A stretch of DNA of 64,000 bases from Undaria pinnatifida (Eukaryota > Sar > Phaeophyceae > Laminariales > Alariaceae), in NCBI GenBank assembly GCA_012845835.1, contig JABAKD010000015.1:3829778-3893777 (forward strand). The letters run 5' to 3'. Below are positions 46,046-58,089 of the stretch, piece by piece. The first letter of the stretch is position 1; each line of letters starts with the position of its first letter. The notes beneath the pieces are model-generated. The model was not told the origin of the DNA, made no database searches, and saw only the letters and a list, made by a program, of their open reading frames with translations. A program made the position numbers and the translations under genes.

Positions 46046-46185
46046 TTGTCAGGAAACGTAAAGACGATTTGGTTATTAACGTTCATACAAGAAAAAAGTT
46101 CCTATGTTTCCTGGCAGATTTGTTGACTGTCTTGTAGTAGAAGGGCAGTAGGGTTTCCGCCGTCGAAAGAAACGGCGACATTTTT

Positions 46186-46640
46186 CACCGACGAGCGCAG
46201 AGACGACGGAGGTAGCACTTTTTGGCGAAAAAATCGTTGTTTTTTTTTTGTGAATTTTGGGAGTCGACGAGCGCAGAGACGGAGGTAGCACTTTTTGGCG
46301 AAAAAATCGTTTTTTTTGTGAGTTTTGGGAGTCCCAAAATTTCTCCCTATACCGACTTCAAGTAAAAGCTGTCTCCTAAAAAAGGGTGTTCCAGTCGTAA
46401 GGGCGTTAAACCCAAAATCGCCGGAACGGTCTTGGCTTTTTCTTTTTCTTTTTTTTCCAGCAAATAGAAAACATTGTATGTATGTTTTGTTTTGTGCCCA
46501 GGCCATGGGTCCGTTCATTAAGTTGCACTTTGAGTTCACTCAAAAAACCATTTTTGGGTGAGGTGTGGAACTCCTTAAGTCAAGACCCTTGCAGGGAAAA
46601 AAAAAAAAAAAAAGGTTCGCCTCTATCGTGCGTAGCATGC
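46186..46640. repeat. Family A-like copy with a 70-bp tandem duplication at its start
   Basis: CGACGAGCGCAGAGACG then GGAGGTAGCACTTTTTGGCG occurs at 46190 and again at 46266. It is followed by family A internal text (GTTCCAGTCGTAAGGGCG, CCCAGGCCATGGG) and an end GCCTCTATCGTGCGTAGCAT. Confidence 0.6.
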
Positions 46641-46811
46641 GTCGATCCAGGCCAGATTTTCGTATTTTTTTGGAACGGGTGTGTTCCACACTCACTTTCC
46701 TGAAAGCACTCCCGATTTAACAAAAAAAAAAACTTCTAAACACGTCAGCGGTGAGTTCGATAAACAAACTAGGGTCGATACTCATCTTTGCAAGCTGCGT
46801 GATACGTTGGA

Positions 46812-47066
46812 GTCGTTCTGCGGTAGCCCCCCCAATATTTCTTTAACGAAATCGACGGTTTCAAAACCAGCTCCCGGTCGTATCTCCTAAAATACGGTGT
46901 CCCTCGACACCCTCCCCGACACCATCGACCGGTAGACCCTTGCACACACGAGAACATATGTGGACACTTTTCTTTCAATAGTATCCTTCCTTGTGTCGAG
47001 CAGCCCCGAAACGTTCGTTAATGGAAAATCGCTGGTTTTGGGGGGGGGGCTATCGTAGAATCAGTC
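46812..47066. mobile_element. Family B MITE
   Basis: It runs from TTCTGCGGTAGCCCCCCCAA to GGGGGGGCTATCGTAGAATC, with TTTCTTTAACGAAATCG and TCGTTAATGGAAAATCGC near the ends. The left flank is a partial family F head (46745-46805). Confidence 0.85.
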
Positions 47067-47310
47067 ATTGGCCGCTCGTTTCTCCTAGGTAAGGATGTTT
47101 GTGAGGGGGACTTCTTATGCCCTCGAAAATGTCAGGCTAATTTTTTCTCTCGTGCGCGTTATTTCCTACTGGAGGGATGCGCTACGGAATCCCATACGTA
47201 CGGCATACGTATTCGTAGCTATTGATAATGCATGAATGCAGGTATTTTGTGTCGTGGGTTCGTGGATCGTGTGTGATGCGATACTTTTGACAGGCGCGCA
47301 GGAATATAAG

Positions 47311-47339
47311 GGATGTTCGAAAACGTACCTCGAACATCC
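47311..47339. promoter_or_regulatory. Perfect 10-bp hairpin enclosing a splice donor
   Basis: GGATGTTCGA (47311-47320) and TCGAACATCC (47330-47339) are exact inverted repeats around a 9-base loop. On the minus strand the loop contains the exon end and the GTACGT donor of the candidate exon. A stem this stable could hide or present the donor. Function is inference. Confidence 0.5.
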
Positions 47340-47446
47340 CCTCGTCTTCCACCACTGCTGTCTTGCTCCCCGTGTTCTAAGGTTAGATCGTGGAGATGAA
47401 CCATGTTCTTGCACCCCTCGAGCACTCCTTCACGAGATGGTAACAT
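47329..47446 (-). CDS. Candidate 5' exon, possibly the start of the kinase gene
   Basis: From an ATG at 47446 the minus strand reads MLPSREGVLEGCKNMVH, then LHDLTLEHGEQDSSGGR, then RGDVR and one base, ending at an excellent donor GAG before GTACGT. The composition is protein-like. The frame is open upstream to about 47491, so it might also be an internal exon. Its phase 1 end does not fit the acceptor at 42834 directly, so another exon or a shifted acceptor is needed. Linking it to the kinase gene is inference from strand and order. Confidence 0.36.
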
Positions 47447-47489
47447 AGTGCACTTGCATGCCTCTGGTATACAAATAAAATAAAAGTAC

Positions 47490-48430
47490 ACTCCTCCAGC
47501 TGTGAGATCGAAGATTTTTGTCGAAACTTATCTCTGCAAGCTGTGTGTGTGATACTCCGATCGCGCGTATTACTGGGTGTGTATCCTCATTTAGGATATA
47601 TAGGTCGGCGACTCCCCTTGGAACTACAGTGTAGCTTGTACCAGGGTCAACAGGGTGATGTTATTCTGTGCTCGGAAACCACTAAAACCCGTTTTTGAGG
47701 GAGACAAAATCTGACAGCTGTGGAAGGAAATGCATCAGTTCATCAAGTCAAGTGTATCCCGTAAGTCGTATAACCGGTGAGGGGAGGGCAAAGTTTGAAG
47801 GGCGTGGGGGGTCTGGGTTTGAACAAGAGGGAGCGGGGGGGCGGGGGGGGGAAGAAGGGGCGGAGCAACTCAATCTGTGCGCGGAAACTATAAATATTTT
47901 AAGGGGACAAATCTGACGGTTGTGGAAGGAATGCATTACTTTGTCATGTATATCCTGTAAGTCGTACAACCAGTGGGGAGAGGGCGGGGTGTTCCAAGGG
48001 GTGGGGGGGGGTTGGGGATTCGGGGGTTTGGGGGGGGAAAGGAGATTTCCAACAGCTTTAGGTCGCATAGATGTAGGGGCTTGCTATACGCGTGGTGCTA
48101 GGTCTAGGCGATGGTGCGGGTGGTGGGGAAGGAGGGGGCGTTCGGGGGGGGAGGGGGGGCGGGGGTGAATTGGAGCTACGGCATGGATGGCTAGAAAAAC
48201 AACGAGGTGATATCAACTGCCTGGTAGTGCTTATTACTCTGGCAGATTGTGATTTTAGGGGGGGGCGTTTCTAGCGTTTGAACAAGAGGGACCGAGGGGG
48301 GGGGGGGGGGGGGGGGGGGACTCAATCTGTGCGCGGAAACTATAAATCCTTCAAGGAAGGGGAAAAATACGACGGTTGTGGAAGGAATGCATCAGTTTAT
48401 ATCGCCCGCCTGGTATTGTTTATCATTCTA
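47490..48430. mobile_element. Longest family F element, with internal tandem units
   Basis: The head (AGCTGTGAGATCGAAGAT to AACTACAGTGTAGCTTG, 47495-47640) is followed by three related units of the type CAATCTGTGCGCGGAAAC, GACGGTTGTGGAAGGAATGC, GTAAGTCGTACAACC, then long G-rich runs (47700, 47870 and 48320 onward). The text ACGCGTGGTGCTAGGTCTAG at 48090 recurs at 54650 in another family F copy. No protein is encoded, so the element type is unknown. Confidence 0.55.
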
Positions 48431-49169
48431 GCAGACTTTTTGTTAGGCGTGGTATACAAAACATTTTTTCCTCAGGTGTGGTGTACAGCAGTGTGTTATA
48501 GCTTCGCGGCGTGTTATTGTGCATGGATCGCACGATATAGAACACTTCAATCGATAGGCGCAACCATGTAGTTACCATGGTTTTACCGTGCCGATGTGGG
48601 GCTCTGAGGTCGCTAATTATAAGACAGAGATACATATCGCAAAAATGCAACAAGCGAGGTGATGTGGTCATGCAATGTCACCACCATTGAGCACGAGGGG
48701 GAGGAGCGCAGATCGTCAGTATCGTACACAGAGTAGGTCTGGGAAATCCCTGTGAGTACACGTACATATGATACCACATTTCGACATAATCGGCCCACAA
48801 CAACGATTGATTGTATTGCTCGATTATCGTACTTTTTTGCGGGTAAAGACTGCCGGTTACGTCTGGCTCGTTAGGATAAGCCATCAATTCTAACCGCGCT
48901 AGACATTTCGCACCACTGCAACTGTTGAATGATGCTATGACATTATGTGTACCAGGGACTACGGCCTTTTGCTGCTGCTACTGTCGCTGCTTGCTGCTGC
49001 CGCTGTGCTGCTGCTGCTACTTTTTTTTTTTTTTTTTTTTATCCTCCGGCGGATGGGGAAAAATAAAGCTTTAGCTCACCACACTTCCGCGTATTTTCAT
49101 ACGCGTCGTGTGTCGATTTAACTCAGTTGCTTTCGCAGCCCAACGCTAGCTGGCGCACCCTTCGAGTCC

Positions 49170-51700
49170 CATTGTAGGTATAGCGTAAGCTGTCCCTATC
49201 ATTGGTCCTCGTTACAACCCAGCTACTGCTGCTGCTGCTGCTGCTGATTTTTTCATCGTCGCCTTTACTATCCAGCTCAACTATAATAATAGCAGTAAGA
49301 GAAAATTCTCAGCAGAGCCATCTAGACGAGCCACGGAAAACGGTGTCTCCCCTTCTCCCCCCCATTACTTGGCTTCATTCTTATCAAGGTTCAGCATTCC
49401 CACTCACTGCTCCTCGAGCATCACCGAATCGCGCCAACTCCCGTTATCGCAGTCTCGACGACGGAGGAGGCAAAAATCCTGCTTTGCGGTAATGTTGCAG
49501 ACTTCGAAAACACACGAGCTCGAAGTGAAGTCGAGGCGAACCGTGCACATCGGTGTACAACGAGCAGCAGTGAGTGGCATTTCCCGCTTCCCGCCGTCGT
49601 GGGTACAGACAACGGTCGAAATCCGAGTGACGCGACTGAGTATTCTGCACCATTACTAATACCCATGTAACACATCATCGTGCAATTGCATGTCATCGTA
49701 GACATAAATATAGATGCCGTTTTATGATAAACACGAGTATTAAACGGTCCTTATCTGTTTGCGCCCGCAGCGATACATATTCATACAACTACTACAAACA
49801 GCACGCGACGAACAGGCGGCCAAACTTCTCGTATAACAGAGAACGTGTACAGAGGTCACAGCAGTATTCTAGCTAAGCTTCTAGTCTGAAGCCTTACCTT
49901 TCTCCAGGTACGTACCTGTTATGATGTATGCCCTGGCGTGTATGATGTCATTACGACGGAAGCATTATTGTTACGCTGACGGCGTGCAGTCAGCTGAATG
50001 AAGGTTTTCTCCATGTCAATACGGACGTAAACTTAAATATCGTTGTAAGATTGACATGAATATTAAAATGATCCTTACATTTCTGTCCATATGGGAATAT
50101 CATTCGATAGAATGGATTCAAATATAAGGGCCGCTAAAATATGAATGTCAATATAAAAATTGAACTTACATTTACGACCAAATCCATATCCCTGGTATCA
50201 TACTTAGTTCGTCCGACTTCCGACCTGTTGCTATCTATCATTTACTATTGAGAGCAGTATGATCAGTCGTGTGCGAAGTATGCCCACGTAGGATATCAGT
50301 AGAGACCCGACGGCCAACACACAACCACCAGCACCGATACGTACAGTCAGTAGTGCGCGAGTCGGATGCTCCAAAAGCACTAGTCCACACCTAAAGGACA
50401 CCGGGTGTGCAAGCGAGAGGGGCACGTACAACGCAGCAAGCCGCACGGGGTTGCTCATTTACTCGTTTGTTTTTGATACCTGTACAACAACAGATGACCA
50501 CATTTGTTTGTACTGCACCTGCAGATAGTGCGCCGCCGTAGTAGTAGCGCTAGAGACGTATGCCATGATGCCAGATGACCACAACCACAGAGTCAGTCAA
50601 CCTTCTTTGCAGTATGCCTGCTATGACAGAATGCCTTGATTGTCGGAAGGGCGCCTCGGAGTGCCGGTAGGTAGATAGATTGTAAAAGTACTTGCTGTGC
50701 TCCTCAAAGCGAATATCGAAGCTTCTTTCTCTTGCAAGTTGACCAGCCGCCCTAGCCCGCCGCTGTTGCTTGCTTCGTCGATGCTGATGCTGCTGCTCCT
50801 GCTTGTTCGTTGCTGCTTGTTGTGTCGATGATTATCGTCCTATTTTTTAGAAGTAGACTAGTAGTCGTGCTTTTGAAGCCCGGACGTATATCGCATCCAA
50901 AGCACACGTATTAGACTACACTCCAGCTGCTGCTGTAAACCACTAGACTATACTAGTGCTCGAGCCCCACGAACTGGTAGTGCGCGACGAGAAAAGTTAA
51001 TCCAGCTCTACTGGTAGCTTTAGCCCATACAGCCCTACGTCGATGTCCGTTGCTGTCGTTGCTGTTGCCGACGCTCGCAGCGAACAGTGCAGCACCAATA
51101 CGATACCTGGTACTCGCGCGGCGAACTCGACCAGTCTTCTCCGAAGAAGCAAATGGCTCCGCCAGGGCCGGCCCGGGCTTGAAATCTCTCGATGTGTCGA
51201 GGTATGCACTACATGGCTTATCCCCGCGTAGTGATTGTGTGTGTGCGGGTGTGGGTGGTCATGTTGGTTTAAATTCCAGTTTGGTGGTACCTGGTATGTG
51301 GTACATGCGGCAATGCATGATCCAATAGATCGCAGAACATCACTTATCATACATACACATGCTGCATGGCATGTTGTCGGCGCGTCGCATCTTTTCTGTC
51401 GAAAAAACCCAAAAAAATCGGTTATATATTTTATTTCTCTCCTCGTATTACCGACGACATGGCTTGCCGCAGCTTTCCGTTGGTTTAGCCGTCGGAAAGA
51501 TGTTTTCGTCGTCGGTGTGGCATGTTGACATTTTTTGCGTATATCGAATATAGTCTATGCGTTCGTCGGTCGTACATACATGCGCACCTGCGCACCCGGT
51601 CCATCCAGCGCACACATTCCCCGATGCGAGTCGACGAGGGTAAAGGAAGGGTTGACGTATTCCCGCGATAAAAATGAAGAAGGCCCGTACCACCGTGTAG
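49170..51700. other. Stretch without a recognised gene
   Basis: I see no exon here with both a convincing peptide and splice sites. Short words of the type TCCTTACATTTNTGTCC recur at 50070, 50165 and 56015. A 75-codon minus-strand frame at 50231-50458 (starting MSNPVRLAALYV, hydrophobic near its end) is the best candidate but has no supporting motif. Confidence 0.4.
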
Positions 51701-51721
51701 TAGTAGTAGCAGTAGAGTAGC

Positions 51722-51789
<68 letters not shown>

Positions 51790-52048
51790 CAGTAGTAGTA
51801 GTAGTAGCAGTAGCAGTAGTAGCAGTAGCAGTAGTAGTAGCAGTAGCAGTAGCAGTAGCAGTAAGTAGCAGTAGCAGCAGCTGCTCAGTAGCAGCAGCAG
51901 TAGCAGTAGCAGTAGCAGTAGCAGTAGCAGTAGCAGTAGCAGTAGCAGCAGCAGTAGCAGCAGCAGTAGCAGTAGCAGTAGCAGTAGCAGTAGCAGTACT
52001 GTAGCAGTAGCAGTAGCAGTAGCAGTAGCAGTAGCAGTAGCAGTAGTA
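51700..52048. repeat. (TAG/CAG)n tract, about 350 bp, turning from AGT into AGTAGC hexamers
   Basis: The left third is pure AGT, the rest is an AGTAGC hexanucleotide with two breaks near 51880 and 51998. No gene overlaps it. A CACG tetramer and a GCA run follow at 52325-52395. Confidence 0.95.
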
Positions 52049-52360
52049 GAGCCTGCTGCGTTGTGACCCTGGATCAGGTTCTGGGTTCCGTCTAGGGAGG
52101 GAGAGAGAAAGGAAGACCGCGAAGAGGATAATACTAATAATCTATTAATAGATAGGTGGGGTGATGAGCAAGCAAGAAAACAAAAAGAACGAAAAGACCT
52201 TTTCTCCGAGGAGACTCGTAGTTACGGCAGGCGCTGTGTGTGGCAAGTCTCATGATTTGATGTCTATCATATACGATATATAACATTGTAATGTCGATAT
52301 GGCAATTCAATGTAGAAGGCAGCCAAGCACAGCACGCACGCACGCACGCACGCACGCTGC

Positions 52361-52397
<37 letters not shown>

Positions 52398-52784
52398 GTA
52401 TAGCAGCTGCAAGCAGCAGCAGCTAGCTGGATAAAAAAGGAGATCGCTATGCGCCTCTAGCAGCCCTAGCCCGTTTGTTGTGCGCGGTGTGCTCTGTCTG
52501 CTTAAAAAATTGCTCAGTGTGTACGCGATAGACCCTTCGTTCGTCCCTTGAGTGGTGTCATTTTTTTATAAAAATTCGAAATAAATGCTTGCCAAAAAAC
52601 AAAAAAAAGGCTAGTGAAAGGTTTCAAGGCTACTAGTACCGGTGTTTGCTGCAGTACGCATCAATATTAATAACTTTAGATGTAGTACCAGGTACCAGGT
52701 AGTAGTATGCAATTGCTTACTTGCACGGCCGCCACAGGACGCGAGAAATATAATATTAAGAAAACGCCGCGTCCAGGGCCATTG

Positions 52785-52786
52785 GA

Positions 52787-52824
<38 letters not shown>

Positions 52825-52850
52825 CACTACTACTACTGCTACTACTACTG

Positions 52851-52897
<47 letters not shown>

Positions 52898-52898
52898 G

Positions 52899-52929
<31 letters not shown>

Positions 52930-52972
52930 TACCACTACTACTACTGCTACTACTACTACTACTACTACTACT
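52785..52972. repeat. (CTA)n tract, about 190 bp
   Basis: ACTACTACT with scattered TGC and CAC variants. All three plus frames and three minus frames are open here (Tyr-, Leu-, Thr-, Ser- or Val-runs), a clear case of non-coding open frames. Confidence 0.95.
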
Positions 52973-53143
52973 GCAACACCCAGAAAAAACATCGGCGCCC
53001 GGCACTCTGTCACAAGTTGGGACTTAACTTGAGATAATTTTGCAATGTACGGCCATCAAATAAAAATGCGCATACTCTGCATAAAAAAATGCCGCCCTGC
53101 CGACTGGATACATATCTTCTGCTGACGCATTTTATATTTAAAT

Positions 53144-53257
53144 TATTACGGGGGACCATAGTAAATAGGACCAAATATTGTTAGTCAAAATAGGGAAATA
53201 TATTGGTTTTTGTCTTTACCGTAGGTCCTATTTACTACGGTCCCCCGTAATATTATG
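53144..53257. mobile_element. Tiny inverted-repeat element, about 112 bp
   Basis: Left arm ATTACGGGGGACCATAGTAA then ATAGGACC, right arm GGTCCTATTTACTACGG then TCCCCCGTAAT, inverted over about 28 bp with one mismatch. The arms make up half of the element. No other copy is seen in the window. Confidence 0.82.
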
Positions 53258-53282
53258 TTTATCACACGATGGGGGGGGTTCG

Positions 53283-53873
53283 TTCTACGGGAGCCCCCCC
53301 AACTCTTTTTAAATGAAATCGCCGGTTTTGAAACCAGCTCCCGGTCGTATATATATATATATCCAGATTTTGTCCCCCTCAGAAACGGGTTTTATAGTTT
53401 CCGCGCACAGACTGACTAAAATCATCCTGTTGCCCCTGATAGCTACACTGTAGTTGTAAGGGGAGTCGCCGACCTATATCCTTAATGAGGACACACAACT
53501 CGTAATGCGCGCGATCGGAGTATCACACACAGCTTGCAAAGATGAGTTTCGACGAAATCTTCGATCTCACAGCTGGAGTGTATTTTAATTTTTATAATAT
53601 ATCCTGAAATACACGGCGTCCCGTGGCACCCCGACGTCGTCGTTCGGTAGACCTTTCTTTGCACACAACATAGTATATTGTTAAGGAATTAGTGGGGTAT
53701 TAGTCCGTTTGACCACTTGCAACTGGATAACCAATAGCTTACCCAAACTAAGCCTTATAACAATATGGAGGCGCTGTGCTGTTAATACATCTCCTTCCTC
53801 GTTTCGCTGCAGCCATGAAACGTTCGTTGAAGAAAAGCGCCGATTTGGGGGGGGGGGGCTATCGTAGAATCAA
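53283..53873. mobile_element. Family B MITE carrying two nested insertions
   Basis: B ends lie at 53283 (TTCTACGGGAGCCCCCCCAA) and 53870 (GGGGGGCTATCGTAGAATC). A reversed family F head (about 53355-53603, CTACACTGTAGTTG to CACAGCTGGAGTG) and the 85-bp element of the 22.2-kb repeat (53682-53763, ending ACTAAGCCTTATAACAA) interrupt it. Removing both restores the usual B order (GTAT, TCCTGAAATAC, TCGTTCGGTAG, CATCTCCTTCCTCGT). Confidence 0.82.
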
Positions 53874-54264
53874 TTGGGGGCGCATCCGATGTTTGACACT
53901 CGCAGCGTCTCACCAAAAAAAGGATAGTATTGTCCTGTAGTATCTGCTCACACCCACACATTGCTGTTATTAATGGTGCCAAAAATATCTATCTCTAGAG
54001 GTGATGTAATATATTATATTGATGCATTTACTACTGGGTGCTCCACAGCAGCAAGCAGCAGTTAGTAGTAGTGTAGTATATTATTCGAGTGACTGGCTGC
54101 TATTTCACTTGCTAACTGACAAATGTGCAGCGTTATAGATAGTGTAACCACATCGAAGTCAGCAAAAATTGAGGATAATCGACGAGCACGTGAAAAAAAG
54201 CTGAAAAGTGGGAATGAATGCTGAACCCTTTAGTCTAATATATATATAAAAAATATATATTACA

Positions 54265-54680
54265 TTCCAGCAGCAGCTGTGAGATCGAAGATTTTCTTGT
54301 AGAAACTCATATTTGCAAGCTATGTGTGATACTCTGATCGCGCTTATTATTCCGGGTGTTGTGCGTCCTCATAAACGATATAGGTCGGCGACTCCCCTTG
54401 GAACTACAGTGTAGCTATCAGGGTCAACAGGGTGATGTTAGTCAGTCTGCGCGGAAACTATAAAGCCCGTTCTTGAGGGGGGTAAAATCTGACAGCTAGA
54501 TGTGGAAGGAAATGCATCACTTTATCAAGTGAATCCTGTAAGTCGAATGACTGGTGAAGGGAAGGCGGGGTTTTTAAGAACGTGGGGGGGGGGGGGGGGG
54601 GGAGGGGGCGGCGAAAAAAACATGTCGCATAGATGTAGGGGTTTGCTATACGCGTGGTGCTAGGTCTAGGCGATGGTGCG
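54265..54680. mobile_element. Family F element
   Basis: GCAGCTGTGAGATCGAAG, GATCGCGCTTATTATTCCGG, CAGGGTCAACAGGGTGATG and GTCTGCGCGGAAACTATAAA match the copy at 47490. It ends in a long G run (54583-54602) and the TGCTATACGCGTGGTGCTAG word. Confidence 0.65.
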
Positions 54681-55985
54681 GGTGGTGGAGAAGGAGGGGG
54701 CGTTGGGGGGGGAGGGGGGGGCGGTGGGGGGGCGGGATATATATCTGCGCGTTAAAAATGAAGGCATGTACCGGGGGGGAGAAGACACCTGCAACCACAC
54801 GATCGCTCAAAATTTACCTGGTCGGGTTCGCTTTCGAGCTGGGGTGAAGCTGGTTTACAAGGCCGACTGAAACGCAGGGCCCTCTTTTTAGCAGGGTGAA
54901 GCCGGAGATCCAAAGTCAGTCGGAGATTTGAAGCCGAAAATCCCCAAAAATCTTCGAAAACGTATATACCATATATATCCTAGTATATTTGTGTTTATTA
55001 ATAGTAGTTTCAAAGTAGTTGTAACCGTCTCTTTACGCCTTCGACAAGTAAGTGCACACGGTTGACGCTATATGGTCGCAAATATCATAGAGAGGGAGTT
55101 CCCAGCCAGAGATGCCCAAACTTTGTGGCAACCCCTCTTCGCATCGTCGGTGTGCAACAAAAATGACTGCACACCGACTTACAGTAGTAGTCACTTTCTA
55201 TCTTGCACGTCAGCCCAGATCTCACCCGATCCCAAACATAACCCCATCCCTTTGGGGGGGGCTAGAGGTCGGCACGGGCAGTCCCGCGGCTCCGTCGCGT
55301 GTTTCGTAGGCGATTCTCCAAAAACAATCAGCGAGCCGAACCAACCAGGCACATCAAAAATGCAAAGTAAATAGGTAGGTGCCGTCAAACTGCAGGGTTT
55401 TGCATAGAGAACCCCGCCCAGAAAACACGGGGGCGAACGGAATAAAACACATTATTGCACATACATACGATGATCTATCTAAAGCTTTTCACTTCACTTA
55501 CTTGTTATGAGACTAGTCTATATACTCGTTTGAAGAGCTCCATATCTCACTCGAACCTCTCGTACCTCTCGAATTTGAGGACGTTGTGAGCTCTGCTCGA
55601 TGAACAATCGGTGAACAACCCCGTGCATGGGCTAGGTAGGTGTACAACCAGACTGAGTAGAATAGGAAAAATAAGTTGACTTTGAAGCTAACGAAACCGT
55701 ATGGAGCTTGACCTTCTTGTGACCAGATCTTTGATGAAAAAAAAAAGAATTTGAAACAAAATATTGGGTAGTCTTTTCAGCTCAGACGAGCCGTTCACAC
55801 TCAGAAAACAATTCGGCCCAAAAACGATGACTCTACCACACACAGCATGTGCGTCATAACCGCATACTGGTAGATCTTTACTAGAGTTGAACCTTGCCTT
55901 GAAGCAAGCACGAGAAGCCAAAGAAATTGTCAACACAAAAAAAATCACACAGCAGGAACCGTTGTGTCCGAAACTATAAGGGTCG

Positions 55986-56192
55986 TTGATATCCGTAATA
56001 GTGTACAAACTGTCCTTACATTTATGTCCAGAGAGTGATGTGGCACCACAGCAGTACAGTGGGGGTGTGCCGGTTGAATGTGCCTATTGCCGGTATAATG
56101 CCGATGAAATCGCTTGGCGAGACTGGAACCCGTTACAACAGCACCGGTCTCGGTACTACACCCAATATCAAAGATGCCGGTTGCCGGTCTAG
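55986..56192 (+). pseudogene. Weak BIR-like zinc-binding ORF fragment
   Basis: A 68-codon plus-strand ORF ends with YSGGVPVECAYCRYN, then ADEIAWRDWNPLQQHRSR and YYTQYQRC. Cys-x2-Cys, then Trp-x3-Asn-Pro-x3-His and a later Cys resemble the zinc core of the inhibitor-of-apoptosis (BIR) repeat, but the last spacing is longer than usual (about ten residues against six). There are no flanking domains. Further small frames with C-x2-C (ACPACARSY) follow to 56520. It could be a relic of a viral or host gene, or chance. Confidence 0.22.
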
Positions 56193-57173
56193 GCTTGTCC
56201 CGTCAAGGCCTCATTAGACGTAACATACTGGTTCAGTATGAATCGGTCCTTGACGGTTGTACGTCACACGTCAAGAGTGCCGTCAACCGACCTACTGAAC
56301 ACCCAATAGTGTCGGTATCTGGTGCAATACTGCCGATATGCCTAGCTTGCCCACATGCCGGCAACATAAGGAGACCACCAAGCTGCACTACAATACAGGG
56401 TATCCCGATTTAAGAGCGCCCAGGACAAAGAACATTCGGGACTTCAGAGCGGTCAAATCGGCATGTCCCGCCTGTGCTAGAAGCTACATATTTCCCACTA
56501 CAGATAAGAGCAATGTGTAGTTAAGAGCGCTTGTTTCGGCTTTTCACGCGGCGCTCTTAAAACGGGGTACCCACTGTAGTCGCACCCGCCCATCCTATGT
56601 GGTCCCCAACCAAAAACCAAACAATACTACAGCTATGTAGACATGCAACACGCATGCATGAGGCACGTAAACCCGCGGGGATATCCGAGAGGATGCCCCC
56701 CCGACGCCACAACATGCATGCATGTGGAAACCCCCCTGTTAAATACGACAAGTCGCGCAATGTAGATCGCTGGCCAATGGGAGAGCGACAGCGCTCTACT
56801 ATATGCTGGTCGGTGCGGGAAGCACAAAACTAAAAAACACACGAAGCAACAAAATTACCGACCAATCACCGGGTGTCCCCTCCTCAAACAAACCTAATCA
56901 CCAAAAAGGACAAAATGTGTCGGCATTTTTACTGATGATTTCTCCCGAAGACCTCCCCCACCCCCCCCCCATCCCCCCCAAAAAAACAGCCACGGTTTGC
57001 AAAAGGAACAACAATGTGATACGTTTGGATGACTGCACAAAAGCACAACACCAACAACAAACACAACGAAAACAACAAAAACAAAACTGCAAGAGGCACG
57101 ACTCTACCTTACGTATGGCTTCCGAGTTTCACCCACCAACCCCCCGTAGCTACCGCCGACGCATCCGTGGTGA

Positions 57174-57350
57174 AACCCGAACTTTCCTACCCCCCCCCCC
57201 GACTAGGCCTTCCTACTATTAGGCAAAACCCGAACTTTCCTACCCCCCCCCCCCGACTAGGCCTTCCTACTACTAGGCAGAACCCGAACTTTCCTACCCC
57301 CCCCCCCCACCGACTAGGCCTTCCTACAACTAGGCAAAACTTTACTGACC
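57174..57350. repeat. Three tandem copies of a unit of about 60 bp with C-runs
   Basis: CCCGAACTTTCCTACCCCC, then GACTAGGCCTTCCTACTA and TTAGGCAAAA, repeat three times, with C-run lengths differing between copies. Non-coding. Confidence 0.85.
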
Positions 57351-58089
57351 CCCTCCACCGGAGCGAACGCGGGAATAAATCCACGTTCTCGCTTGCCGCT
57401 CCCGAGAGTTGTATATTATAACAGTCATCTAAGGCGCTGCGGTCAGAGGTATGCAAAACAGACGCGTGCCTAGTTTTTCCCCCCATCACAACGGCGCAGA
57501 ACTGTCAGCAAGGGCACTACATAATGGCCAATCCTCTCTTACTTTGACACTGAAAAAACACACTAGTATCGCGCACAATTTCCAAGCACACTGTCCCCGA
57601 CACGTGGGTGCACTTGCACACGATTTTTCCTACTGCCAAGTCCAAGTAAGCCTGTGCCCAAAAATTGCGGTTCGGTGTGTACCATGTAAATGGGACAAAA
57701 CTAAAAAATAACAAAACCGAAAACTCACCCCCCCCCCAACGACAAATCAAGGGGTTACACCGCTGTCTCCTACTGCTGTACGGCTAGGGGTGTGCGTTGG
57801 CTGAGCACACTAATAGTACCTTCCGAAAAGTAAGCCGCCAACAAGTTATTTAGTCGGCCAGTTAATCCAGTGTATTACAGCTACAGCAGTAGCTGCGTCT
57901 CGACCTTTGTGTGGATTTTTTGCGTCTTGGAATCTGACTGGCGTGTTGCGTTTGTGGCCCGACGTGTGGTTTAAAAAAAAAAAAACGTAAGTCGGCGCGT
58001 TTTACTCCCGCCATCCAACTAATAACTAGCTGTCAAGCGAAAAAAAAAACTCCACGAGTAATGGCATGTTTGCAACTACGTCTATTAAG

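Noticed and set aside
52642-53037. Tyr-, Leu-, Ser- and Val-run frames
   Set aside because: All derive from the CTA trinucleotide tract.
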